Assembly: GCA_024138025.1 (NCBI GenBank) | Contig: JAMXBD010000237.1 | Location: forward strand, 248,001 to 312,000 | Length of the DNA stretch: 64,000 nt | Source: Combretum micranthum | Lineage: Eukaryota; Streptophyta; Magnoliopsida; Myrtales; Combretaceae | Direction of reading: 5' to 3' | Shown here: positions 12,373-25,206 of the stretch, piece by piece | Layout: each line of letters opens with the position of its first letter | How positions within the stretch are numbered: position 1 is the stretch's first letter | Notes under the pieces: model-generated | The model's database searches: none | What the model was told of the DNA's origin: nothing | The model's input: the letters and a program-made list of their open reading frames with translations, nothing else | Translations under genes and position numbers: made by a program

Positions 12373-15300
12373 AAATTAAAATGCTTTATTTTGATGCCTT
12401 GAAAAATTATATCTTATGACTAGAATTCTTTATTATTTCACTTTCTATACTATTATTTGTAGTATTGTTTATACTTTACTTGATTTCTATTGAATTTAAA
12501 TTATTCTCTTAAATCTAAAAACGTTTGGTACACAATAAATTCAATTCAAATATGAATAAAGATAAGATATATCAAAATAAAAAACAAACAAGATGTAAAA
12601 AGGAAAAACTAAAAAAAAAAAAGGAAAATAAAGCAATTGTTGTTTGAATTGACATGAACCATTTTTAATAATTCATTCAACACGGACCCTCTAAAGCATA
12701 TCAATTCAGGAGGAGTTCGGAAATAAAACCTTGTAATGCAATTCACATTTGGTTCATCATTGAATTATATCAAAAACCATATTTTTCTAAATCCTTTGGA
12801 AAACCTAGTTCATCTGGAACAAAAATTCACTTAGTCAATTAGTAGTTAGACCAACACTACCCATTAGGAAAATAGTTCGCTAGGGTAAGTTTCTATTTGC
12901 ATCTAATAAGTATTTGGAACTAAGTAATATCCTTTTGCCTCGTATTTTTGATCTTATGACCTGTTGTTTAGTTCCCACTGAAATTTCTTTCCATTTTAAT
13001 TCTCATTTCAAAAGAAAGAAATGTATGCATTAAATTTCTTTCACATAAATTACACCAATAAATATCATCGTTTGAATAAGTTCAAATAGAGTACCAATAT
13101 CTTAAATGGACAAAAAGAAGGATATACAAACTGGTTCAACTAAGATATTAACATTTTGAATGTTTAAAACAAAAGATCAATTTATATAAAGTAATGCAAA
13201 TAATTGATAGCTTTTTCTTGTTATTCATTTGTCAATCATTTAAATGTTGATTTTTTTTAACTTTTAAAATGTTATGAACATTATTCCATTTTGTTAATAA
13301 CTTAAAATGCCGATGCTTTATTTGTACTTACCCTTAGATGCTATTTTGTTTACGTGTACTATTTTTAATTTCTTTCTTTTTTTTTTTTCTTTTCCTTTTA
13401 GTTTTTAATGAGTTTGCTCTATATGAAAGTAAAGTAAATGGGTTTGACATAATTGAAAGATTAATGATTGTTTCATCATCTTTTAGTCATTCTGACATAA
13501 TATTTTTGTCATTTTCAAACAAATATTTATCAAGAAAATGATACTGATGAAAAGCCTACAGTTTTACTCATAAACAAACCGAACATATATGATATCGATA
13601 TGATATTAATAAGCTACAAATGCTAATCTAATATAGATACAATACAGATAAAAATTTGTAATCCAAACAAACCCAGGTAAAATACGATCCAACTACTCCC
13701 ATAACCTACAATCTTGCAAAGGGACAACTAAGAAAGATCATTGCTTCTAAATGTGAGTTTGCTTTATTGCTTTAATTGTTTGAAAACAAATAACAAGACT
13801 AGATTGTGGATCATTAAAATCCATTTGCCTTTTTTATCCTTTAACTTCAAATTTCTGGCACAGTGTAGAATATTAAAAAAAAGGGGTCCATGAAAATTTT
13901 AAAGCTAATTTCTTTTATACAAAACTTGGGCGATTAAAAACTCATGCTGTTGAAAAATGCCTCTCAATGAATTAACAGCTCATAATGCTCTAATTACCTA
14001 ACTATCTGCTGCTAGAATTCTCTAGGAGGCAATAGTCTGACTTTTTAATTGAATTTCTACCACCATATGTTGCTTCGTTATGAAGCAAATTTCTAAAAAT
14101 AAGAAATATATTAAAAATAAAATTGCAAATTATATTTTTAACACTTATAATGAATTCAATAGAGCTAGATGTATAGGTCCGGTGAAGATAGTATAATACT
14201 AAGTCAAGATCGAGCTCAGCTCAAAATTTTAAAGCTTGAACTTGATTCAAACTTAACAAAACTTAGAATTTTCAGTTAGCTCAATGACTTGAAAAAAATC
14301 TTAATAAGTTCGTACTCGATTCTATTAAATTAAATCCATTTGACCTTGATTTTTGTTGGAAAATAATATTTCTATATATGTGAGCTTGATATGTACCTAA
14401 AAAGCATTTAAACTTGACTCAAGCTTAACTATATATTTCCAAGCTAAATGAGCCAAATTCTATGAAACTCCCAATTGCTAGAAACCATTTGAATAACTTA
14501 AATTTAAGATTGATTTAACTATTATCTGATCAAGTTTAAATAAATATTGAGCTGAATTCAATGAATTTACTAACAGATTTTATTAAACGTTTACACCTTA
14601 CTACCATCCCAATTCAAGATTGTTTGAGATTCATGAGGGATGACCTTTTGCCCACCTTGAAGGACTCGCCATCTAGATTCTATAAGGTGATTTAAGAGAC
14701 AATTTTGAAACTGTATGATATTAATTGCTAACTTGCTGGGGAGAACTTTTCTTAGGATTTAGATTTTTTTTTCCTTATATTAGTTGCTACTTGATTTTGA
14801 TTTTGGATTCGGGTTTCTTGGATTTGTCATACAGTTTTTTAATTATTATTATAATTTTGGGTAATGTTTTAGTTTCTTTTATTGGTGTCAAAAAATATAT
14901 GAGTTGAAAATGTAAAAGAGGGTTGGCAATTAAATTTAGTGAGTAATGTGTTTTTAGGAGGTTGATTCCATCCATTTACGTGTCACCGAAAAAATAGCAA
15001 AATAATTTAGGTTAGATTTTGTTGGAGAATGAGGACGGAGGTATCACGGTGCTTTTTGAAAAGGGCTAATATACTAATTAAAGAGCACCTTCCGGAAAAA
15101 GTACAGGACTAAATTGATAAAACACGAAAAACCCTAAGATCAATTAATGTTATCACAACATAATTATGTTATAAAAAGAAAAGAAAAGAAAATTAATTTC
15201 TTTTGAGGTGTTATTTAAAAACCCATGTGAATCTAAATCGGATGGCCAAAAGAAAATCGATTTCTTTCTTTTCTTTTTTTTTTTTTTTTTCTATTTATTT

Positions 15301-16991
15301 AGGGCTTATAAGTGAATCTTCATCGAATAAGACGATAAATTGTCCAAGCATATTTCAACGTCCGACCCACTATCAATTTTGTCCTTCTATGTTCGGGTGG
15401 TACAAAAGATAAGTGATTTTTTTTTTTTTTCGGGTGAAGAGTGGGGGAGCAGAAGGTGGACTTCGTATTTGCCAGGAGCGACAGTAACGAGTTGGTATTT
15501 TGGTGGCTTTCTTTCTTTTCAAACATTACTTCCCCATATGACCCTATCTATAGAAATGCATATGTCGTCAAAACTTATTTATATATATAGATTATAGATA
15601 GATAGATAGCTTAGTACTTATACAACTAAAAAAAATAAAATAACAAATTCATTGGTATGAACAGTGTTTAAAGGAATGATTTGCATGTATTAATGGTATT
15701 TCAATAATAATAGTGATAATAAATAATGTTCAGATAACTCTACTTATGTATTAAAATATTACTTGATATTTTGATAATATTTGCTAAAATATTATTTTAA
15801 TAATTATAATAGTATCAATCATTCATCCATGAACCTTTATTCTCTAAACATTTCATCTTCTTTTAGCTATAGATTTTTAATTTACTACATGTTGCATTTT
15901 GACTAAAATTTCTTAATTAACTAGTTTGATGCTAAACAAAGTACTAGGTTATGGTTATTATCGTGCCTTCAGAAGTGCTCTAGTTGTAACAGTCCGCCAA
16001 GTACTATATAAAAGTCAAAGCATAACCTCTCCATTATGCTAAGATTTCAAGCACACTACATAAGATGTTATCACAACGAGGTTACTCAAAGGGCAATGAA
16101 AGTATATAGCATGTCTATATTTAAAATTTTAATGAGTGAATAAACAAACAATACATATAATTACAAATAGTAAATAGTAACATTACATAATACAGGAACC
16201 TTCTAAGAAGTTCTTAGATAACCATATTAAAAACCATCCAAACTTAAAATAAATACTAACTAAATTCCTTCATCTGACCCTATTGGATGACATGCTACCA
16301 CATCAACTCTCATAACGTACCCATGGATAAGTCCTCAATGAAACAAACTATGAATTAAAAACCCTAAAAATTAGTAAACATATAAGATTGTAAGGGACAT
16401 CTAACTTAGTGAGTAATTCCCTCAATTCCACACATCAAACAATAGCATACACATTTTTAAACATGCATAAGAAATGTAGCAATTCAAACATATGAATGCA
16501 ACAATATACCTGATTATCCGGAATTTAGGTGGGCAAGGATTTACGTCCTCTAGTACAAGGATTTTGAGAAAAGAGTTGTCACCAGTGCTATGGTAATTAA
16601 AGTACCAAGTGTTGAAGTTAGTACTTCTTACAAAGCACTAGTGAAATTTTATTTAAAAAAAAAACATGAATAAGTTGAGTACCCTGTAATAAATTGGTTT
16701 GTTTCAAATGTATATATATATATATATATATACTTGCTATAATTTCATTTTCACTAGGATCTTAAATCAACGAATAATTTTTCCCATTTTCTTAGTCCCT
16801 ACAATATTGGATGACATTCTCTAATTCCATAGGGTGAGGCAATGATTGTAGAGATATTTAGTCTTACTACATACCCAGAAGAAGTTTCTTACATAACAAT
16901 GGTGGCCTATTAAATTTGTTTGGATGCAATCATCTAGTGCATGACCAATTAATTGTTTATCTAATAATATTAGTCACATTATTTAAGGTGT

Positions 16992-19618
16992 TGTAAAGAC
17001 CCGACTTCACCCCGATAGTTAAAATAGGTGATTACGGATCAAACCACATATAATCTGCATTATTATATGTAAGTTGTCTTCCAAGAAGTGTTGAATAATT
17101 GTTTGTCTAAATCTTCTAAATAACAAATTTGAAAACTGTTGACTTTAATAATCTTTTAAGAAAACATATCATCCTTATCGTCACATTTCATAAAAGATAT
17201 GAACTTAAAACATACATAGTTAAGTATAGGCATTACAAACATAGGTTAATAACAAGTCTTATACAAAAGACATAAAAGATAGGCAAACTATAGTATTTAC
17301 TATATATAATCAAGCTACATTAAGCTAATCTATTACAAAAAGAAGGTCCATCAAGTCCATGGCCAACTTCTAATCCTCCAAGTCATCTAGGAAGTCCTCA
17401 AATCCGTACCATATCTCATTCTCGTATAAAACTCATATGAGTCATCATCACCTAAAATTAATAAAATATGAGCTAAAGGCCCAGTACGCAAGTAACTAAA
17501 ACACAAGCTTAATGGCACACAAACTTAGACTACATGCAAATGCCACAATCATTAAGTTATTAGATAATCGTTAGTTAATCAAACAACATGGGAGTATTCA
17601 AACTCCGAACAATAGGGGTATTTAGGGAACCTAAGTAACGATCTCGACGCTCATGGGTTGATATAAATAGCTCGAATGCTTATATCTCAAAATAAATCTA
17701 TCAATAACAATTAAGTAGCTTCCTCTAGGGTTTTTAACGTTTTACAACTTTACTTAACTTAATCCATAATATCACTAATTCAAATGTTCCATAAACAATT
17801 GAATTAAATATATATATCTCCTTAAAATAAGCAAATGTTATACCGATACAAATACCCTATCAACTACCCACTGAACCACTTACAAAAGTCATTGCATCAT
17901 GACATAAGCGTCTAAGCGCCTAAACAACCTTCCCTATCTGAGTAGTATTGCTCCCCGAACGGATTCAACGCATAAAAGTCAATCATACAAACAATCCTTA
18001 AGTTTTTCTTAAATTAGGGTAATTTAAAGTATGTCTATCCTATGCAGGAATCAAGCATGTCATTGCGTACCTAAATCAAATCAGGAATTAATAGGGGTAG
18101 CCAAATGAGAATCTAACACGTTCAAGAAGAATCATCTCAAATCAACATTTTAATTTTAATTCATACATAAACATAATTAAATTTAAGCAAAACACTCAAA
18201 GAAATTCAAATAAATTCAATACAAGGTCATAAAATAGTATTAATAAATCATACAACATCATATGCTCAACAAATACTCAAAAGATTTATATGAAGCTTTA
18301 GAAAGTTCTTGAGAGAGTTTTTGATAATGGAAACTGCAGGGACACACCGACCTTCAATGCTGGTAGTGTTGGGGCGATGTAGTATGTACTAAAAACTCTA
18401 CGCCTGCCATCGCTGGCAACGTTCAATCAAACGCCGAAGTGTTATGGTCTATGCCAGCGGTGTTGCGCCGGTGTAGACTGCAACTCTAATTTTTCAAAAT
18501 TTCCTAAAGTTTCACGAGGATGGTTCACGCATGTGGATACCCCCAACACTGACAGTGTTTCCGTATATACCGGCACTATTGACCCCTAGGCCGACAGCGT
18601 GGGGACAGCGTACACTGCAACACAGATTTTTCGAAAAAAAAATTGCAGGCCTCCCCTGCTCAAAACACAACTTTTACTTAAGTCTTCATTTCCAAACTTC
18701 CTCTCAACACATTCCCAATACCAAACCTTAATCCATATGCATTCTAACTTCCTTTAACACACAAAATCTGTACTTTAACTTCATCAAATGCTCATATTTA
18801 CCATTTCAAACACAAATCATCATCTAACCCTCCTTAAGCCAATCTACTATTCTCTAAATCATCCTAACCTTACTCATTTTTAACTTCATGCACTCCACAC
18901 TACTTGTTACCTATTTAGCACTTACCAACAACTCCTATATCATCAAAATATGCACTCAATACACCACTAACACTTGTATATCATCAATACTCATTTTAAC
19001 ATGTATATTCATAATAACATGAAATTCATATGCCTAGAGAAATTTAAACAAGAAAATAAGTTTTCAAACAAGTATAAACTTACCTTAAGAAGCTTTAGTT
19101 TATTAGAAGGCACTAGATTCCAAGTCTTGTTCTTGCTAAGGTGATGGGATGCAACACATGGGGAGACAAAGGAGTAAAGTTTGAAAGAAATAAAGAGGAA
19201 ATTCATATGAAATTTTGGTTTGTCTTGGAAAGTGTCTTTTTGATAAAAAAATAAGGCTTTTACTATCCAAAATTTGACTTTAAGGGCTGCCTAGCATGAG
19301 CTTTATTTGGCATGGGTTTGGGCTTCATTTTTAGCCTAAAATCAAGGTTTTTGGGGCTTGTTCCAATCAAAATTTTCTGCTATGTTTAAGAATACACATT
19401 AAGTATAATTAACTTGTCTTGAACAAATTTTTACATGCTTCATAACACTTACATCAATACAAGCACCACATAAATATTAATGACACTTATACTAATATTC
19501 AAATTCACTAATACAAACACATATACTAGCATAAATCATATTCATCATACTTCATGATCATGCATAAATTCATTAACATATTTATAAAATATGATTTGGG
19601 ACATTTATGGTTATTTCA
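16992..19618 (+). repeat. Solo LTR, group 1, with 5-bp target duplication (copy A)
   Basis: The element begins TGTAAAGACCCGACTT and ends GGTTATTTCA. It is flanked on both sides by GGTGT (16987-16991 and 19619-19623), the 5-bp duplication made by LTR-retrotransposon integration. It is about 2.63 kb with no internal TGTAAAG copy, no primer-binding site and no coding sequence, so it is a solo LTR left by recombination between two LTRs. It contains one GTCATTGCATCATGAC motif near 17886 and a GC-rich repeat island at 18330-18625. The copy at 59888-62555 occupies the same site in copy C, and copy B is empty at 43705-43709. Confidence 0.9.
18330..18625 (+). repeat. GC-rich tandem repeat island within the group 1 LTR
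   Basis: Within an AT-rich LTR this block repeats degenerate units of roughly 75-90 bases built on GCCGGCG, GCGTTG, GGTGTAG and ACTGCA words. Homologous islands lie at 29455-29740 and 61255-61550, and on the opposite strand at 31930-32180. Confidence 0.7.
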
Positions 19619-20655
19619 GGTGTTCACCTAATATTTTCAAACACTTCAAGTAATCTAGCATTCTAGATACATAACAATAACATGATCTTCATTTATAATG
19701 CATTTTCGCAAACAATTCGGATCATCAAGCACATGCATGATATCCTAATGTTCTATATACATAATCAATTGATATTACAATTATAATGTGCATTATTTAC
19801 AAACACAAACACGTGGAAAATTACTAAGATACTTACCCATCCATGTTGATCAGTCATAATAATCTTCTGACAATTCTATCTTGCTATCCAGATTTCGTAA
19901 AAATAAAAAAAAAATAGATAAATGAAGAAATTACTATATCTATCCAATTTTCTTTTGATTTTGATATAGTTATTTGAAGTGTATTCTATACTTTAATAAT
20001 TTGTCTCAACAATATAATTTACCTATGATTAGATTTTGTCAACTATTTAGTATGAATCTTAATTCTATAATAACATAACAGTTTCTTAATAGGGTACTTC
20101 TAATTACAGTTATCTTTACTAGTTTTATTATTTTTTATATTTTATATTCTAATTTTGGGATGGGGTATAGTTTTCTAATAATTCTATTTAAATAAAGATG
20201 CTACACACGATAAGGATTCTAACATATTCAAAATAAAATTGTACATTGCCTTGGCAATGCTAATTTTATTATATTTTAACTCATCGAGGCTCACTTTTAC
20301 CTCCATCAATTATACTAACATTGGTCACTGGGTGGCTTTAGTTACTTTTATTACTTCGACCTCAACATCATGTACTCTTTAACATTAGTAGTTGTTGCAA
20401 TTTGCCATAGAAGAGAATCCCAGGAGTAGAAATTTTAATAATTAGCTTTCTTTGTGCACTTAGTTATCGCGTCCTAATGATTTTCTATGAGGAGTATAGA
20501 CGACCATTTTCATCCATTAAGGTTTTAAAATATATTTTATAAAAATAAATATTATATAGAATTTCAAAATATCAAAAGGCTAAATGTTGCTTAAATTATT
20601 TTTATGGTCCTAAAGTTATATAATTTGGGCTTAATATAGTACAGATTTTGTTATA

Positions 20656-20991
20656 GGGTGAATTACACCTAAAGGTCCCAACGTTTGGAGGTAAGTTCAT
20701 TTAAGGCCCCAACGTTTTGGATAAGTTTATTTAAGGTCTCAATATTTGAAGAAGTTGGTCAATTTGGGTCCCCAAAGACATGTGTCAATAGAGAGAATAT
20801 TTAATTAAAAGTTATAAGACTCTTCTCCTGTCAACACGTGTCCTTGGAAACCCAAATTAACCCACTTCTTTAAACTTTGAATCTTAAATGAACTTACCCT
20901 TAAACATTAGAACCTCTTTTTAACTACTCAAAATATTAAAACCTTAAATAAACAAACTCCTAAATGTTGGGATCTTCGGGTGTAATTTCTC
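20656..20991. mobile_element. Mutator-like MITE with 11-bp target duplication (copy A)
   Basis: The left end GGGTGAATTACACCTAAAGG mirrors the right end, whose complement reads GAGAAATTACACCCGAAGAT, and the symmetry continues inward through CCCAACGTTTGG. ATTTTGTTATA lies on both sides (20645-20655 and 20992-21002). A duplication of 9-11 bp points to the Mutator superfamily. The 336-bp element is non-coding. The copy in segment C is 63593-63930. Confidence 0.8.
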
Positions 20992-21079
20992 ATTTTGTTA
21001 TATACTAAGTCAAACCTAATTGAATGGCACATAATATGCTAGTTTATTTAGTTGAACTCAAGCCTAGAACATTAAAAAA

Positions 21080-23500
21080 TTTTGTTTGCAAGCATTGTGG
21101 AGCACAGGATATAGTAACCTATTGGAAAAGAATTATACTAACATGCAAAAGGTCATAGGTTCAATCCTTGCAGCAAGATGCATTTAGGATACATGGCAAG
21201 ATCTATTATGTCAACTTTCTTCTTCTTCGCAATAGCTGCAACGTTACCTAATTTGAATTGAGACCAGAAAGGTCAGTAGATTATTTTTCTAAATCAAATC
21301 AAGTAGAAAATTGGGGGAACAAATCACATCTTAGATTTTACTCTTAAGAGATTTCATTTTGATTTTGGTATAAATTGACCAAATTGAAGCTTCTTTAGTG
21401 AATGGAGTCTATTTATGCAAGAAATATTCCATCTTAATCATCGGAATCAACAAATCTTTGATTTTTGCCATTTTCGAGAGATATCAAGCCCTAACCTCTA
21501 ATTTTCGAAATCATAGCAGTGCACCACTCATAAAGTGTAATTGGAGCTTGATATGTATAATTTTTGTTAACAATCATGAGAAACACCCAAGAATCACTTA
21601 TAATCACAAAATCAAAGTTATTGTTTTTTTTTAAGTTAGGGATTCGAAGTTCTTTCTTCGAGATCCTCTTATTGCAGGTTAAATTGAAAAGAATTACTAA
21701 CATAATGCAACATGGCAGCAACAATTCAAATACTAAGTTCAATGAAATGTAAAGACTAGTCGAATACAATAGGATTAATTCTAGCTAAATACAGCAGGAT
21801 AAACTCGGATACAAGTTTAGAGCACAATGTTTTTTGTATTTTTAGTTGTTTTTTATTTTTTGGGTATCACACTTGAGTACATATATAGGCTGTAATACAT
21901 GCTATGTGTAGTGTAACTAATTTCTCCCCAGAATATTTTGTGGATGCTATCATGTGATAGGTATGCTATATTACCATAATTAGTTATGCGTAAAATATAT
22001 AAACAACTAACTACTATACTATTGATATATGTCACGTATAGGTCATTCTCATTACTTGCGATTGCTCGACCCTTTACTTTTATTTATTAAACCATCCCCA
22101 TCAACCAAACTTCCAGTTCCTACCTTTGATAACACAAAACTCAATACTTCGCTTTCACCAACTTCATTAACCTTAGCATCTATTGAAAACCCTGTAGCAT
22201 TCCCTTTCTCTTCAAGAGCCTTTGACCACAAGGGATGATTTGGATACCTCAACTACATGTCACGAAAAAATTCCTACGTAGCATTAGATAGAGCATGTCC
22301 TTACCATGAGATAAGTAATATTGTCTCTGCATAGTTACCATGTTTAAGCATAATGTCCGACTGATAGGTATAGGAGCGATTGACCATATCATTCTTAAAA
22401 AATGAGGAGACTAACTATGATTAGTATGGCAGGTAGTGAGGTCATTAGGTCAACCCATAGTTCACATGGTTTAGGCCAGGCTCAAGAAGCCCTGCCTAAA
22501 TAAGCTCATAAATAGTTGTCACCCCAATTCTTTTGTTGGGAAGTTGGCAAATAGAGTAGCTTTGATTTAGGTTTGCTTAAGCAATGCGTCAATCTATCAG
22601 TGAAGGGAGTTGTTTGAGAGGTGATTTGTATTATATGTAGCTAGATTCTATGATAATGTTTTCTCTTAGAGAATCATAATAAGCCCAAGCGTTCATCTTC
22701 AAGATGTAGTGGAACAACATAATGATGTTAATGGTCGAGCGAATGCCATAAATCCAACTGATTTTTAATACTAAATTGATTTTAAACGAGATAGTTTATT
22801 GTGTGAAGTAGATTGTCTTTTTGAATTGTGGCATAAAGAATCACGTCGTAACACGTGTCAATAAGATTCATGAATTCAATTTATTAATCCAAAACAATAA
22901 GAACAAATCACATAGAAAACCTTGGGATCATCGAAATTTAGAACAAGGGAAATACTCTTCCATGAATCTAAAAATAATAGCTAAAATAGTATTAGGAAAC
23001 ATCAATTATGATAATAAAACCGCAATTACAAAGATGTCTTGTAACTTGAGTGAAGTACAAACTTGACTCATAATCTATAACATAGAGGGACATGTACAAT
23101 TTGTTATACTTGCTGCCTTAAGGTCTTCTTCGTTATATAGAGGTCTTCAAGGCCTTAAAAAGGAAGTTTCCATCTTCAAAAATTGGAAAGTTGATGCCTA
23201 AGAAATAGGAAAGTACACAACTTCTTATTTGACAAATAATGTCTAAGAAATTACTTTCAAGATGGACAAGTGTTTAATCATCATAAATATGGAAGTTGGT
23301 ATCTTCTAGTCTTTCCAAAAATATCTCACATTGCCTTTCTCTTTAAGTAAAATCACAAACTTTTCATATTTATATAACTTCTTTACAAAAACAGGGAGTT
23401 GAGAGAACACTAGGATAACACGACTATATCACTTCTCGTGTAACTTTCTATACAAAAAAATTCAAATTCCTATTATCGACATGGGTATGACATTGTTGTG
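21080..23500. other. Unique spacer, no supported gene
   Basis: This stretch separates copy A from the coiled-coil relics. Several frames of 60-92 codons exist, including a minus-strand frame at 22052-22252 with protein-like composition. None shows a recognisable domain, a partner exon, or a conserved copy in the window. A sequence resembling a pol III B box (GGTTCAATCC) is near 21162. Confidence 0.4.
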
Positions 23501-23539
23501 TCACGCCTTAGGTCATTTGAAAATCCCTCTTCAAGTTCA

Positions 23540-24530
23540 TTTGATGCATTCTTGAAGCTTTCAAATGGTGCATTGGAGAAAGAAGCAAAATGGTAGGAGG
23601 ATATGGTGAAGAATATGGAGACTATATTAGGAGAAAAGGCAAAAATGAAAGATTGGAAGAGGTTAGAAGCTAAAATAGAGAATACAATTAGGTGTCAAAA
23701 AGCAAAGATGGATGCTTTAGAGAGTGTATTAGAGAAAGAAAAAAAATAGTGAGAGAATATGGTGAAGAATGGGGAGACTACGTTGGTAGAAAAGACAAAA
23801 ATTGAAGATGAAAATCAAAAACAAAATGTTATATGGAAAAGAGTAAAAGCTAAAGTGGAGAATATGATTAAGTGTAAAAAAAAAAAAAAAACAAAGATGG
23901 ATGCTTTTGAAGGTGCATTGGAGAAAAGAAAAAAAATTGCAAGAGGACATGATAAAGAATAGGGAGACTACATTGGGAGAAAAGGCAAAAATGGAATATG
24001 AACATAAGAAAAAAAACAATTTTATATGGAAAAGAGTAAAAGCTAAAGTGAAAAATACAATTAGGTGTAAAAAAGCGAAGATGGATGCTTTAGAAGGTAC
24101 ATTGGAGAAAGAAAAAAAAATTGCGGGAGGATATGATGAAGAATGGAAAGACTACGCTAGGAGAAAAGGCAAAATGGAAGATGAACATAAAATAATTATA
24201 ATATAAAAAAGATTAAAAGCTAAAGTAGAGAATATGATTAGGTGTTAACAAGCAAAGATGGATACTTTAGAGGGTGCATTGGAGAAAGAAAAAAAATTTA
24301 CAGGAAGATATGGTGGTGAAAATGGAGAGACTATATTAGGAGAAAAGGCAAAAATGAAAGATGAAGGAAAAAAGTAAACGCTAAATGGAGAATATGATTA
24401 GGTATAAAAAAGCAAAGATGGATGCTTTGGAGGGCGTATTGGTGAAAGAAATAGATATTACAAGAGGATGTGGTGAAAAATATGGAGACTACATTAGGAG
24501 AAAGGGAAAAATTGAAGATTAACAAAAAAA
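23540..24530 (+). pseudogene. Degenerate tandem coiled-coil repeat sequence, plus strand
   Basis: The string GATGCTTT or a close variant recurs at about 23543, 23711, 23900, 24084, 24261 and 24421, so units are 160-190 bases. In a frame that shifts repeatedly, units read as charged helix-forming peptide. Recurring pieces are KVKAKVEN.I.CKKAKMDAL, EG.LEKEKK and ED.VKN.ETTLGEKAKM. This is the composition of a long coiled coil rich in Lys and Glu. Stops and frameshifts between units rule out an intact protein. I do not recognise the parent gene. A transposon-encoded coiled-coil protein is one possibility. Confidence 0.5.
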
Positions 24531-24537
24531 GCAAAAT

Positions 24538-25200
24538 CCTTTCTTTAGGTGCTTCATATTAGGTGGTGGTGTGACATTGTTCAAGTAGTATCCGCAAGCT
24601 TGGTAGTTTACGATGGTGGTCTTGAGCTTGTATAGCATGTCTTATTGGTGATGGTTGTTAGGTAGTAGGTTCACTTGCCTTAGTAATGGGTGTCGATGTG
24701 GAGAAAGGATTTCATTAGCTCAATAATGGTGGTTGTTGAGGAGCGAGGGCTAGTTTACTACTGTCTTTTTTCATAGTGTCTTAAAATTTTGCATGGCTTT
24801 GTTCCTTTTGTCTTATTTTTACTTATTTAAATGGAAAAGAGATATAAAAAGAATAAAAAGTCATATAAAATATTCTTTCTTTTTTAATTTGTCTATACAA
24901 AAAATGTTCTTTGTTATTATAATTATACTACATTTTATATAAGTAGAAAAATCTTATTAATAATTACACATGGAATAATTTATATAGCTTAATGTAGTTA
25001 TATAAATATTTTAAGAAATGATTAATGATCTTGCTATTTTTATAAGAGGCTAAAAGAGTGAAGTTTTAACCATTTTTGTAGCAAATATATGAATAGAAAT
25101 CTAACTATAAGTTTAAGGAAAAAGTAAAATTAATGCAAAAAATATGTGTAAATTTTGTTTTTAACAAAAATAGAAAAGAAGAAAAATATTTCAATAAAAA
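24538..25200. repeat. Local direct duplication, left member
   Basis: From TTTCTTTAGGTG onward this block matches 25755-26420. Shared strings include AGGTGGTGGTGTGA, GTCTTATTGGT and TTATTTTTACTTATTTAAAT, followed by a similar AT-rich tail. On the minus strand both members contain a short TPPP.MK.LKK peptide that runs toward the coiled-coil sequence. The two members have diverged visibly and differ by indels. Confidence 0.65.
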
Positions 25201-25206
25201 TTACAA

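Larger units (their letters stand above)
7815..21079 (+). repeat. Segmental duplication, copy A
   Basis: This is one of three directly repeated copies of a large non-coding segment (others 27655-44055 and 45290-64000). Homology with B begins at TATGTGGAAAA (7815 versus 27655). Homology with C begins at 8022 and reaches at least 21079, where C meets the window edge. Compared with C it lacks the copia element and the 394-bp MITE. Compared with B it lacks three solo LTRs and three hAT elements. It has private deletions at about 13916 and 15560. I see no gene in it beyond short, weakly supported frames. Confidence 0.9.

Noticed and set aside
14610..14690. Exon-like frame containing LRFMRDDLLPTLKDSPSRFYK
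   Set aside because: It is open in A and C but altered in B by changes that break the frame. It has no splice partners and no family I recognise.
15203..15600. Overlapping short frames on both strands, present in A, B and C
   Set aside because: Homopolymer length changes shift the frames between copies, and no single frame is conserved in all three.
18531..18731. Frames across the GC-rich LTR island (also 29366-29741, 31829-32128, 61234-61690)
   Set aside because: They arise from the GC-rich repeats, which lack stops by composition. Homologous LTRs do not keep the same frame.
21090..21200. Possible tRNA-derived SINE (B-box-like GGTTCAATCC near 21162)
   Set aside because: I could not find a convincing A box at the right distance, a poly-A or poly-T tail, or flanking duplications.
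22052..22252. 66-residue minus-strand frame with protein-like composition
   Set aside because: No recognisable family, no neighbouring exon and no repeat copy. A chance frame cannot be excluded, so it is not listed as a gene.
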